Source: Kordia sp964351775
Lineage (GTDB): Bacteria; Bacteroidota; Bacteroidia; Flavobacteriales; Flavobacteriaceae
Direction of reading: 5' to 3'
NCBI GenBank assembly: GCA_964351775.1
Contig: CAYGPQ010000101.1
Location: forward strand, 1 to 15,015
Length of the DNA: 15,015 nucleotides
The translations under genes and the position numbers were made by a program. The notes under the pieces are model-generated. The model saw only the letters and a program-made list of their open reading frames with translations, did no database searches and had not been told where the DNA came from. Shown here one piece after another: positions 6,999 to 15,015 of the stretch (its first letter is position 1; each line of letters begins with the position of its first letter).

Positions 6999-8684
6999 TT
7001 GAAAAAAACATCATTATATAGTATCCTTTCTTTGTTATCACTTTTTTGTTTTTCATTTGTAAGCAGTCAAACGCTAAATGTAAAAGGAAATACCGCTGAC
7101 GAACAACAGATTATTGACGCAATCAATTATAAGAAAGCGCACGAAAATATGAAATCTATTGTAGATGAGTTAAATTCTCTACAAAAAGATTTTTTTACTA
7201 TTGGCTATTTTGACGCTTCGTATTCCGAACTTATAAAAACCAATGATTCTACTTACCAAAGCACCTTTACACTAAATACAAAATACACCTCTTTAAAAGT
7301 ATTCTATAATAAGGACAGAATGAACGAAAGTTTACTTGGCGCATTTAGCCTGAATTATACGGACACCCATTTTAACATCGCGCCAGAAAACTTAACTCCT
7401 TTTTTAGAAGCACTTATTGAGAATTTTCAGAATACAGGAAATCCTTTTGCAGAAGTTCAACTTAAAAATATTATAAAACAAGATCAAATAGTTTTAGCGG
7501 ATTTAGACATTCAAGTGATCAAGAAGCGTCGTCTGGACAAGATCATTATTAAAGGATATGAAAAATTTCCAAAGTCATATACCAAACATTATTTACGATT
7601 GACTTCAAAATTATTTAATAAGAACGAAATTACAAAGCAAACCAAACGCATTGATCAGTTACTTTTTGCGCGCCAAATTAAAGACCCTGAATTATTATTC
7701 ACAAAAGATTCTACTACCTTATATATATATATTGAAAAAGTGAAGAGTAATTTTTTTGATGGTTTTATTGGATTTAACACAGATGAAGATACCGGAAATT
7801 TAAAATTAAACGGATATCTCGATTTGAAATTGACCAATAATTTGAATGTAGGCGAACAATTCAATATTTTATGGAAGAACGATGGAAATGGACAAACGAA
7901 ATTTTTGGCTGATTTAAAAATTCCGTATGTTTTTAATTCTCCTATCGGAGTGAATGCTGCGTTAGATATTTTTAAACGCGACTCCCTTTTCACAACAGTC
8001 AACACCACTTTTAAAGCGTTTTATCAGATCAACCAGAATAATCAAGTGCATCTTGGCATTCAACAAACAGAATCCAACAATCTTTTAGACGATACTGCAA
8101 ATACAACCATTGACGATTATAAAAGCTTTTTTACCACAGCGGGCTATACTTTTGCGAAACGAAATAATAACTATAGTATTTTTCAAGATAAAACTACGAT
8201 AGCTATTGAAGGGCAACTTGGAACCAGAAAGAATAATGCTGAGAAAAATGAACAAACAAAATTTTCTTTTACAGGAAATTATTTGTGGGAATTAAACAAT
8301 CGGAACTTTATATATGTAAATAATACTTCAGAAGCATTAATTTCCGATGCTTATCTTACCAATGAAAAATTACGCTTAGGAGGAATTCAATCCATTCGTG
8401 GATTTAATGAAAACAGTTTAGAAGCAACATTATACAGCACAATAAATACAGAATACAGGTATATTCTTTCTAGAAATTCTTATGTACATTCTATTATAGA
8501 CTTTACCTATTTACAAGATGATTTAACACAAACGGACGTAAAACTTTATGGTTTTGGTTTTGGGCTTGGAATTCGATCAAAATCGGGTCTTCTTAAAATT
8601 AATTATGCGGTTGGAAAAACAGACAATTCTTCTATTAAACTATCTGAATCTAAGGTGCATATAAGTCTGTCAACCTCCTTTTAA
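6999..8684 (+). CDS. Omp85-family outer-membrane protein with POTRA-like repeats (BamA/TamA/TpsB type)
   Basis: This is probably a protein-secretion or outer-membrane insertion protein of the Omp85 superfamily; the client is unknown. From a TTG start at 6999 the product is 561 residues and opens with a signal peptide (MKKTSLYSILSLLSLFCFSF, cleavage near VSSQ). A TTG at 6972 gives nine extra residues and is the alternative; no in-frame ATG precedes the signal sequence. Residues about 25-110, 115-180 and 180-250 each look POTRA-like, for example GNPFAEVQLKNI and LDKIIIKGYEKFP. A beta-barrel follows, with the superfamily motif SIRGF near 465-469 and the C-terminal strand ending in Phe (VHISLSTSF). 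It is far shorter than a flavobacterial BamA (roughly 850 residues), so it is not the essential BamA. It is divergent from rpsL. Confidence 0.8.
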   Translation: MKKTSLYSILSLLSLFCFSFVSSQTLNVKGNTADEQQIIDAINYKKAHENMKSIVDELNSLQKDFFTIGYFDASYSELIKTNDSTYQSTFTLNTKYTSLKVFYNKDRMNESLLGAFSLNYTDTHFNIAPENLTPFLEALIENFQNTGNPFAEVQLKNIIKQDQIVLADLDIQVIKKRRLDKIIIKGYEKFPKSYTKHYLRLTSKLFNKNEITKQTKRIDQLLFARQIKDPELLFTKDSTTLYIYIEKVKSNFFDGFIGFNTDEDTGNLKLNGYLDLKLTNNLNVGEQFNILWKNDGNGQTKFLADLKIPYVFNSPIGVNAALDIFKRDSLFTTVNTTFKAFYQINQNNQVHLGIQQTESNNLLDDTANTTIDDYKSFFTTAGYTFAKRNNNYSIFQDKTTIAIEGQLGTRKNNAEKNEQTKFSFTGNYLWELNNRNFIYVNNTSEALISDAYLTNEKLRLGGIQSIRGFNENSLEATLYSTINTEYRYILSRNSYVHSIIDFTYLQDDLTQTDVKLYGFGFGLGIRSKSGLLKINYAVGKTDNSSIKLSESKVHISLSTSF

Positions 8685-8690
8685 CAGTAG

Positions 8691-8728
8691 CTGTCCCGCT
8701 AATTTTCTTAGACGGCAGTCACTTTTTT
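8691..8728 (+). terminator. Candidate terminator after the Omp85 gene
   Basis: Seven bases after the stop codon, CTGTC...CTAA pairs imperfectly with TTAG...GGCAG around a TTTTC loop. A run of six T residues begins four bases after the stem. The helix has a central internal loop, so this is a moderate candidate. It would separate the Omp85 gene from the SusC operon. Confidence 0.4.
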
Positions 8729-8797
8729 CCGTAAAAAAATAGGAATATTAACATATTATTATGATTTTTGGGATAGCTAATTCAAATAATTAACACA

Positions 8798-11700
8798 ATG
8801 AGAACAAAGTTTAATGGAATATTGACGCTTTTGCTGGCGTTAATGGTGCAGCTCGCGCTTGCACAAGAAAAAACAGTCAAAGGAACTGTTTCCGACGATT
8901 CTGGAATTCCGCTACCCGCGGCCAGTATAGTCGTTAAAGAAACTAATGCTGGTACGTCTACTGATTTTGATGGTAACTATACTATCACAGTAAATCAAGG
9001 ACAAACTTTAGTATTTAGTTATGTTGGGTACAAAAAGCAAGAAATTGTAGTAGGTGCATTAAGCACAATCAATGCTACTTTGAAGGCAGACAACCAGCTA
9101 GAAGAAGTAATTATTACTGCACAGGGTATTAAAAAGGAAAAGAAAGCCTTAGGATATTCTGTAACCACAGTGAACAGTGAAGACTTAGAGCAGAAGGCAG
9201 ACACAGATATCGGTAAGATATTACGTGGTAAAGCTTCTGGTGTACGTATTACTGGTTCTGGAGGTGTTTCTGGTAGTGGTTCAAACATTATTATTAGAGG
9301 TCAATCTTCTATTACAGGTGGAAACCAACCTTTATTTATTGTAGATGGTGTACCATTCGATGGTTCATCAGGTGGAGCAAACCAATCTGCAAGTTCAGGA
9401 GCTTTCCAATCCGGTAACGTAGCAAGTAGATTTGCTGATATTGATCCTAACAACATTGAAAGCGTAAGTATCTTAAAAGGTTTAAGTGCAACAGCTTTAT
9501 ACGGAGGTGAAGGACGTAACGGTGTAATCTTAATTACAACAAAATCCGGAAAAGACGCAAACAAGAAAATGGAAGTTACTGTAAACCAATCTATTTTCTT
9601 TAACAGTATCGTATTACCTGACTACCAAAACACTTGGGGTAATGGTTTCCAAAACGTATACGGAGCATTCTTTAGCAACTGGGGATCTAGGTTTGACAGT
9701 CAAGCTACGATTGACAATGCTTTTAGAACTTCTATTGTAAACAACTTTGGAGTAGAACCATCGACTTTATTTCCTGGTAGAACTGATTTAGACACACCAA
9801 CGGTAGCTTACAGAGCTTATGACAGTCAAGAAGAATTTTTCAAGACAGGTACTATTGTTAGTACTTCTGTTAACGTTGCTGGTGCATTTTCAGACAAAGG
9901 AAGTTTCAACGCTTCTTATGCGCACGTAGATGATCAGTCGTTTATTCCAAACAACAGCTTACGAAGAGATAACTTCTCTGTGGGTGGAACTTTTAAAATG
10001 TCAAATAAATTTACAGTTTCTGGGAAAATCAGTTTAGCTAAAACAGATATTAGAAGTCCTTTTACGGATGCTTCTACTGGTAGTGACGTTACATCGTCTA
10101 CTGCTGGAACTGGAGGTGTTGCTTCTATCTGGAACATTCTTTATTTACCACGAAGTGTAGACATTACCTTACCAAGCCAACATCCTATTACTGGAGAAAG
10201 CATTTGGTATAGAGGTGGAAATGACCGTACAAACCCAGCTTGGGCATTAAACAATACACAAGATAGTAACAGTACTGACCGTGTATTTACAAATTTTGTA
10301 ACTTCTTATGAAGCTGCAGACTGGTTAACGTTAAGCTATCGTTTAGGTATTGATAGTCAAAACACAAGAACAAGACGTGTAATCAATAAAGGTTCTAATG
10401 ATGGTTTACATCCTAATGGATACTTACAGACAACTTCTGAAAGATTCACTATTTGGGATCACTCAATATTAGCTTCTTTGGACAAAGAGATTTCAGAAGA
10501 CTTTGCTGTTCAAGCAACTTTTGGAGCAACAACGAAACGTCAAATTTTTGAGCGTGATGGTTCTGAAAGTAGAGATCAAATTGTATTTGGTTTATGGAAT
10601 CACTTAAATTTTAGCAACTCTAGTACTATTATTGAAGGAACTGTTTTTGCTGATAACAACCAAACATACCAAACATTTAGCGAGCAAAACAACGTTGCTG
10701 CCTATGTTTCTGGTACCATATCATACAAAAACTTTTTATATTTAAACACTTCGTTAAGAAACGAATGGAATTCTACGCTAGAACAAGAAAACAGATCACA
10801 GTTTTCTCCTGGTGTAAGTGTATCGTTCGTTCCAACATCTGCTTTTGAAGGACTTAGATCTACAAACGGGCTCAACTTCCTAAAGCTTAGAGCTGGTTAC
10901 GGTACTTCTCCAGGTTTCCCTGGACCATACAACACAAGAGGTGTGATATCTTTAGTACCTAATATTTTCCAAACTGCTGGAGGAAACGGAACTACAACAA
11001 CAAGTATTCCTAACTTCTTACCAAATCCAGATTTAAAGCCAGAACTTTCAAAAGAACTTGAACTTGGAATCGAGGCAAGATTTTTAGATAACAGAGTAGG
11101 ATTCGATTTTACATACTATAGTAGAGATACGGAAGATCAAATTATCCAAAGACCTTTAGCTCCTGAAACAGGGTACACAAGTACTTTTACAAACATTGGA
11201 AACGTTTTAAACAAAGGTTTTGAAATCGGATTTGACATTACTCCTGTTAGAACTAAAGACTTTGAATTTAAAATTTCTGGAAACTTCACGCAAAACGAAA
11301 GCGAAGTAAAAGGTTTGGATGATGGAGAGCAAATCCTTTACGGAGGTATCTTCGCAACTCCTGCAAATGCCGCTATCAATGGGCAACCACTAGGTGTTAT
11401 TGTAGGTGGTCAAATTGCAAGAGATGCTAATGGTAACCGCTTGGTAGGAGAAGATGGATATTGGATTCAAGATCCTCAAAATGGTGTTATTGGAGATCCA
11501 AACCCAGACTGGTTTACTACGGTAAATACCGGATTAACTTGGAAAAACCTTACTTTCAATATGCAGTGGGAATATCAAAAAGGTGGAGACATCTACGCTA
11601 CTACGGTAGGAGCATTAATAGGTAGAGGACTTGTTGGAGATACTGATTTTGACAGAACACAAGGTATTGTTTTACCAGGTACACGTCAAGCTACGGGACA

Positions 11701-12037
11701 ACCAAATGATATTCAATTAACAGCTACAGAAGCATACTTTAACAATATCGGTTTCGGAATTGACGAAGTATTAATTTATGACGCTACGCATATCAGATTA
11801 AGAGAAGCTTCTATCAGCTACAGATTACCTAAGAAATGGCTTGACAGAACTCCTTTTGGGAATGTATCATTTACAGTTTCGGGTCAAAACTTATTCGTAA
11901 AAGCATTCAATACACCTGATAGCGTAAATTATGATCCTGAATTAAACAGTTTAGGTGTAGGAAACTCGCAAGGGTTTGACTATTTAACTTCTTGGAATTC
12001 CAGAAGATACGGTATGAGCGTAAAAGTAACATTCTAA
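8798..12037 (+). CDS. SusC/RagA family TonB-dependent outer-membrane transporter
   Basis: This is the channel of a SusCD uptake complex, importing an oligomeric nutrient across the outer membrane with energy from TonB. The 1079 residues start with a signal peptide (MRTKFNGILTLLLALMVQLA, cleavage after ALA at 22). A carboxypeptidase-regulatory-like beta domain follows at about 26-100 (GTVSDDSGIPLPAASI). Next come the EEVIITAQG linker at about 101-109 and a plug domain with VDGVPFDG near 185. The SusC signature SATALYGGEGRNGVILITTK ends near 250. The rest is the TonB-dependent barrel, closing on VKVTF. The first ATG precedes a clear signal peptide, so the start is firm. The SusD gene begins 5 nt after the stop. 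No enzyme or regulator adjoins it, so the substrate cannot be named. I found no convincing promoter upstream. Confidence 0.95.
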   Translation: MRTKFNGILTLLLALMVQLALAQEKTVKGTVSDDSGIPLPAASIVVKETNAGTSTDFDGNYTITVNQGQTLVFSYVGYKKQEIVVGALSTINATLKADNQLEEVIITAQGIKKEKKALGYSVTTVNSEDLEQKADTDIGKILRGKASGVRITGSGGVSGSGSNIIIRGQSSITGGNQPLFIVDGVPFDGSSGGANQSASSGAFQSGNVASRFADIDPNNIESVSILKGLSATALYGGEGRNGVILITTKSGKDANKKMEVTVNQSIFFNSIVLPDYQNTWGNGFQNVYGAFFSNWGSRFDSQATIDNAFRTSIVNNFGVEPSTLFPGRTDLDTPTVAYRAYDSQEEFFKTGTIVSTSVNVAGAFSDKGSFNASYAHVDDQSFIPNNSLRRDNFSVGGTFKMSNKFTVSGKISLAKTDIRSPFTDASTGSDVTSSTAGTGGVASIWNILYLPRSVDITLPSQHPITGESIWYRGGNDRTNPAWALNNTQDSNSTDRVFTNFVTSYEAADWLTLSYRLGIDSQNTRTRRVINKGSNDGLHPNGYLQTTSERFTIWDHSILASLDKEISEDFAVQATFGATTKRQIFERDGSESRDQIVFGLWNHLNFSNSSTIIEGTVFADNNQTYQTFSEQNNVAAYVSGTISYKNFLYLNTSLRNEWNSTLEQENRSQFSPGVSVSFVPTSAFEGLRSTNGLNFLKLRAGYGTSPGFPGPYNTRGVISLVPNIFQTAGGNGTTTTSIPNFLPNPDLKPELSKELELGIEARFLDNRVGFDFTYYSRDTEDQIIQRPLAPETGYTSTFTNIGNVLNKGFEIGFDITPVRTKDFEFKISGNFTQNESEVKGLDDGEQILYGGIFATPANAAINGQPLGVIVGGQIARDANGNRLVGEDGYWIQDPQNGVIGDPNPDWFTTVNTGLTWKNLTFNMQWEYQKGGDIYATTVGALIGRGLVGDTDFDRTQGIVLPGTRQATGQPNDIQLTATEAYFNNIGFGIDEVLIYDATHIRLREASISYRLPKKWLDRTPFGNVSFTVSGQNLFVKAFNTPDSVNYDPELNSLGVGNSQGFDYLTSWNSRRYGMSVKVTF

Positions 12038-12042
12038 AAAAA

Positions 12043-13737
12043 ATGACAATGAAAATAAAAAATAACAAATTGTTTTGGTTGCTAGGACTAATACTTGTAT
12101 TCTCTTGTGAAACAACAGAATTAGATTTACTAGTAGACCCAAATGTACCAACTCCCGAGACCTTGAATGAGAATGGAAGTTTAAACTTCATTCAGTTCAA
12201 TCTTGCAAAGTTCTTCGAAGAAGCAACTGAGGCTGGTGCTGAAACTGTACGTTTAGAGTACATGTTTGATACTTATGAAATAAACTTCAATAACACAAAC
12301 CCAAATGCAAGTGGAATGTGGCGTATTGGATATACAGATGTACTAAACGAAGTTAAAGCATTAATTCCAATTGCAACCACTACTGGTAGTCACAGACATC
12401 TGGGTGTTGCAAGAATTATTAAAGCTTACACATTAATGACTTTAGTTGACTACTTCGGTGATGTTCCTTATTCGGAAGCATTACAAGGAGATAGCGGTAT
12501 TGTTTTCCCTAGTGTTGATCCAGGATCAGAGGTATATGATGCAGCATTTGACGAATTGGACTTAGCATTAGCTGATTTTGCGAATATAGATCCTGCTCTA
12601 ACTCCTTCATTTAATGATTTATTTTTTGGAGAAGACGAAAGCGATGACATGACGCAATGGACAAAAGTAGCTAATACACTGAAGCTTAAATACTACTTAA
12701 ACAGAAGACTCATTGACCAAGCTGGTGCAACGGCTGGAATAAACACAGTACTTACTGGTGGTAACATTATCACGAGTAGTGCAGATGACTTCAAATGGAC
12801 TTCAGGAACTTCATTAAATCCTCAAAGTAAGCATCCATACTATGTAGAAGAGTATGAAGCTGCAAACACTGGAGAGTACATTCCAAATTACCTAATGTGG
12901 GCATTAGCCGAAGAAAAAGGCACTGAAGACCCAAGATTACGTTACTACGTATATAGACAATCTGGAGGCTTCCCTACAGATCCTGCTACTTTAGATAACG
13001 AAATTAGCTGTTGGAACGATCCAAGACCAACTACGTATGCACCAATTGATGCCTTGCAACCAGTACCATTACCATTCTGTTCTTTATTCGGAAGAGGCGA
13101 TGGATATTGGGGAAGAGATCACGCAAATCGTGAAGGGATTCCACCAGATAATACTAAAAGATCAACATTTGGTGTATATCCAGTTGGAGGTCGTTATGAT
13201 GATAATGATGCAGCTAGAATTAGATCTGGACAAGGACTTGCTGGAGCTGGTATTTGGCCAATCATGATGGATTCTTTTGTATACTTCATGAGAGCTGAGG
13301 CTGCATTATACCTAGGAACAGCTGATAGTGACGCTGCAATGCTAGAGCAAGGTATTAGATCCTCTATGAATACAGTTATAGGATTTTTACCAAACCCAGG
13401 AGATTTCACTAACACTTCAGATGCTACTGACATTGATAACTATGTAGCAGGAGTTATGGCTTCATACATGGCAGCTACTAGTGATGATGAAAGAATGGAC
13501 ATCATTGGAAAAGAATACTGGTTAGCAATGTACGGTAATGGAGTTGAAGGGTATAACCTTTACAGAAGAACTGGCGCACCAGGTAATTTACAACCTACAT
13601 TACTCGGAACTGGCTCGTTCCCAAGATCTTTGCTATATCCAAGTAATACAGCTGATAGAAACATAAATATCACTCAGAAACCTGGACTTTCAGTACAAGT
13701 ATTCTGGGATAACAATCCTGCAGGATTTATTCAATAA
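12043..13737 (+). CDS. SusD/RagB family nutrient-binding outer-membrane lipoprotein (SusD-like_2 type)
   Basis: This is the lid and substrate-binding lipoprotein that pairs with the SusC channel just upstream. The frame is open further upstream into susC, but the likely start is ATG 12043 (MTMKIKNNKLFW) or ATG 12049, giving 564 or 562 residues. Both place a lipoprotein signal before the lipobox VFSC (Cys22 or Cys20). The body is alpha-helical with TPR-like segments (RIIKAYTLMTLVDYFGDVPYSEAL near 130). Near residue 350 it has GRGDGYWGRDHANREGIPPD, and later EYWLAMYGNGVEGYNLYRRTG. I associate these with the PF12771-type SusD-like subgroup rather than the starch-type SusD. It lies 5 nt after susC and 10 nt before the third gene. 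Confidence 0.92.
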   Translation: MTMKIKNNKLFWLLGLILVFSCETTELDLLVDPNVPTPETLNENGSLNFIQFNLAKFFEEATEAGAETVRLEYMFDTYEINFNNTNPNASGMWRIGYTDVLNEVKALIPIATTTGSHRHLGVARIIKAYTLMTLVDYFGDVPYSEALQGDSGIVFPSVDPGSEVYDAAFDELDLALADFANIDPALTPSFNDLFFGEDESDDMTQWTKVANTLKLKYYLNRRLIDQAGATAGINTVLTGGNIITSSADDFKWTSGTSLNPQSKHPYYVEEYEAANTGEYIPNYLMWALAEEKGTEDPRLRYYVYRQSGGFPTDPATLDNEISCWNDPRPTTYAPIDALQPVPLPFCSLFGRGDGYWGRDHANREGIPPDNTKRSTFGVYPVGGRYDDNDAARIRSGQGLAGAGIWPIMMDSFVYFMRAEAALYLGTADSDAAMLEQGIRSSMNTVIGFLPNPGDFTNTSDATDIDNYVAGVMASYMAATSDDERMDIIGKEYWLAMYGNGVEGYNLYRRTGAPGNLQPTLLGTGSFPRSLLYPSNTADRNINITQKPGLSVQVFWDNNPAGFIQ

Positions 13738-13747
13738 AAAATAAATT

Positions 13748-14653
13748 ATGAAAAATAAATTATTAAAATCATTCTCAGTATTAGGTGCTATCATACTAGC
13801 ATTTAGTAGCTGTTCAGACGATGACACATTACCTGTGCAATTCGATGAACTGATCAATTCTGGATTGCCATTCGCAACAGAAATCACTACCAATGGTTCT
13901 ACGAACGTTAATAAATTAGACCCAGGTAGTTCAAACTTCTCTAAAGATTATCGAGTAATTTCTCCTGCCGGAGGAACTGATGTCACTAAAGTTGAAGTAT
14001 ATGTAAGCTTAATAGGGCAGAATATCAACGCTGCTGAAGCATTATTATCAACTACTGAAGCTTCAAGTTTCACTGCAGCTGCTAACGGAGGATACCCAGA
14101 AGTAAACATAGCATTTGATGGTGCATCAATTATAGCTGCTTTAGGTATTGATCCATCCAATTTAGAAGGTGGTGATACGTTTAGTTACAGATTAGCGCTC
14201 ACAAATCCTCAAGGAACATTTTCTGATGTAAGTGCAAACTTTGACAATCAATCAGCAGATCATACATTTACATCTACTGTAGTTTGTGACTCACCTACTT
14301 TACCTGCTGGTGACTGGGTAATTGATATGGCAGACTCTTATGGCGACGGATGGCAGCCTACTACTGGTAACGGTGGTGGACCTGGAATCACAGTTACCTT
14401 AAGTAATGGAACTGTTATAGAAATTGGATTATGTACACCTTACGAACCACCTGGTTATGCATGTACAACTGGGCTTAGCTCAGGTTCTGCAACAATTACA
14501 ATACCTGCCAATGTTAGTGGAGAATGGGTATTCAATGGTGATTTCTGGGGAGAAATGTCTTTCCAAGTATATGGGCCAAGTGGTAGTACAGTTGCTTCTG
14601 GTAATGCCGGAGCAGCAGCAGGACCAATTGCATTAAACTTATGTAACGAATAA
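13748..14653 (+). CDS. SusCD-linked surface lipoprotein with DSYGDGW motif
   Basis: Function unknown; probably an accessory surface glycan- or peptide-binding lipoprotein of the preceding SusCD pair. The 301-residue product has a lipoprotein signal with lipobox FSSC (Cys22), followed by SDDD. Acidic residues at that place act as a surface-export signal in Bacteroidota. Residues about 65-175 resemble a beta-sandwich (DYRVISPAGGTDVTKVEVYV ... DTFSYRLALTNPQG). The second half, about 180-301, carries DSYGDGW at 196-202 and ends in GEMSFQVYGPSGSTVASG. Four further cysteines (180, 229, 239, 299) all fall in this half and could form two disulfides. It starts 10 nt after susD and precedes the operon terminator. 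I do not recognise a named family for the whole protein. Confidence 0.8.
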   Translation: MKNKLLKSFSVLGAIILAFSSCSDDDTLPVQFDELINSGLPFATEITTNGSTNVNKLDPGSSNFSKDYRVISPAGGTDVTKVEVYVSLIGQNINAAEALLSTTEASSFTAAANGGYPEVNIAFDGASIIAALGIDPSNLEGGDTFSYRLALTNPQGTFSDVSANFDNQSADHTFTSTVVCDSPTLPAGDWVIDMADSYGDGWQPTTGNGGGPGITVTLSNGTVIEIGLCTPYEPPGYACTTGLSSGSATITIPANVSGEWVFNGDFWGEMSFQVYGPSGSTVASGNAGAAAGPIALNLCNE

Positions 14654-14655
14654 AC

Positions 14656-14668
14656 AGAAACGATTCAA
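14656..14668 (+). repeat. Direct repeat AGAAACGATTCAA, copy 1
   Basis: The 13-mer AGAAACGATTCAA starts 3 nt after the stop codon of the lipoprotein gene and overlaps the left arm of a small hairpin. An identical copy lies 177 bases downstream on the same strand. Its role is unknown. Confidence 0.5.
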
Positions 14669-14689
14669 TAAAAATCGTGTTAAATATCT

Positions 14690-14727
14690 AACTACCCATG
14701 AATAAAATTCATGGGTAGTTTTTTTTT
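14690..14727 (+). terminator. Strong intrinsic terminator of the SusCD operon
   Basis: A perfect 14-bp stem (AACTACCCATGAAT with ATTCATGGGTAGTT) encloses an AAA loop. The right arm runs into nine consecutive T residues. It lies 36 nt after the lipoprotein stop codon and closes the three-gene operon. The left flank is not A-rich, so it reads best as a plus-strand terminator. Confidence 0.92.
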
Positions 14728-14832
14728 AGTCTAAAATTAGTTGCTTTTCACTTGAAAACGAACACTCACACATTGGAGTTTGCTAGGAAATAGTATATAA
14801 ATCTGAATACCAAAACGCTTTTTAGCGTAAGT

Positions 14833-14845
14833 AGAAACGATTCAA
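14833..14845 (+). repeat. Direct repeat AGAAACGATTCAA, copy 2
   Basis: This is an exact second copy of the 13-mer at 14656-14668, same orientation, beyond the operon terminator and in otherwise featureless AT-rich sequence. It lies 4 nt after a small ACGCT/AGCGT hairpin. Confidence 0.5.
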
Positions 14846-15015
14846 ACTATAAGAAATAGAACCTGTATGAATAAGTGATGTAAATGTAGCTTGGAAATGA
14901 AATCTAAAAGATCATTTCACAGTAGATAAGTTAAAATGTTAAAAAATATTTTATTCAACAATAGGCGCATTCAGAAAATAGGTAAAGCCTTGTAAATACT
15001 GATATTTTTTTGTAA

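Larger units (their letters stand above)
14654..15015. other. Non-coding stretch after the SusCD operon
   Basis: About 360 bases to the window edge with no credible gene on either strand. It holds a small hairpin right after the lipoprotein stop (14660-14678, ACGATT with AATCGT). It also holds the strong terminator at 14690-14727, a 5-bp hairpin with a TTTT loop at 14815-14828, and both copies of a 13-bp direct repeat. The remainder is AT-rich. It probably includes the upstream region of a gene beyond the window, but I found no convincing promoter. Confidence 0.6.

Noticed and set aside
6968..7001. Possible promoter for the Omp85 gene (TATTTTG or TAGTTTG)
   Set aside because: Both -7-like strings are one base short of TANNTTTG. 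The second overlaps the likely start codon, and neither has a well-placed TTG partner of good quality.
8755..8797. Possible promoter for susC around TATGATTTTTGG
   Set aside because: Spacing inside the -7 element is wrong and no matching -33 element is seen at the expected distance.
9019..10137. Minus-strand open frames inside susC
   Set aside because: They are antisense shadows of a long, clearly coding frame, with no signal peptide, domain or promoter of their own.
11992..12042. 17-codon upstream extension of the SusD reading frame
   Set aside because: It overlaps the end of susC and would bury the lipoprotein signal peptide behind a charged segment; starts at 12043 or 12049 put the signal at the N-terminus.
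14776..14805. Possible plus-strand promoter near TAAATCTG
   Set aside because: The -7 match has a mismatch and the nearest TTG elements are 15 or 22 bases away instead of about 17-20; not convincing.
1..15015. CRISPR array, tRNA, rRNA, insertion sequence or integrase
   Set aside because: No regularly spaced repeats, no tRNA-like cloverleaf, no rRNA core motif and no transposase or recombinase motifs were seen on either strand.

Overview
The window looks like a low-GC chromosome segment from a member of Bacteroidota, most likely a Flavobacteriaceae species. The grounds are a SusC/SusD pair, a perfect Bacteroidota-type promoter (TTTG-N19-TANNTTTG) in front of rpsL, the run-on order rpsL-rpsG-fusA-rpsJ-rplC with no tuf in between, and lipoproteins with acidic residues after the lipidated cysteine. 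Genus cannot be fixed from this sequence alone.

Positions 1-6817 (all minus strand) hold the fused str/S10 ribosomal-protein cluster. In transcription order it runs rpsL, rpsG, fusA, rpsJ, [197-nt gap], rplC, rplD, rplW, rplB, rpsS, rplV and rpsC, the last cut by the window edge. Other junctions are tight, from a 1-nt overlap to 23 nt. The one exception is the rpsJ-rplC gap. It contains a good intrinsic terminator pointing in the direction of transcription, several small hairpins, and a 37-codon ORF that spans the terminator and stops 10 nt before rplC. No promoter is visible there. This is the best candidate in the window for an undescribed control element.

Positions 6818-6998 form a divergent intergenic region. 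It carries the promoter for the minus-strand operon and a GC-rich hairpin predicted to sit at the extreme 5' end of its mRNA. On the plus strand, 6999-8684 encodes a compact Omp85-family outer-membrane protein (POTRA-like repeats plus a barrel with the SIRGF motif), followed by a weak candidate terminator.

Positions 8798-14653 are a plus-strand three-gene outer-membrane uptake operon: a SusC/RagA TonB-dependent transporter, a SusD-like lipoprotein of the 'SusD-like_2' type, and a surface lipoprotein with a DSYGDGW motif. The genes are 5 and 10 nt apart and are closed by a very strong terminator with a perfect 14-bp stem. No enzyme or regulator is present, so the substrate is unknown. From the end of the last gene to the window edge (14654-15015) I see only the terminator, small hairpins and a 13-bp direct repeat.

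Most of the window is ordinary core-genome content. I do not see a mobile element, CRISPR array, tRNA, rRNA or defence system.
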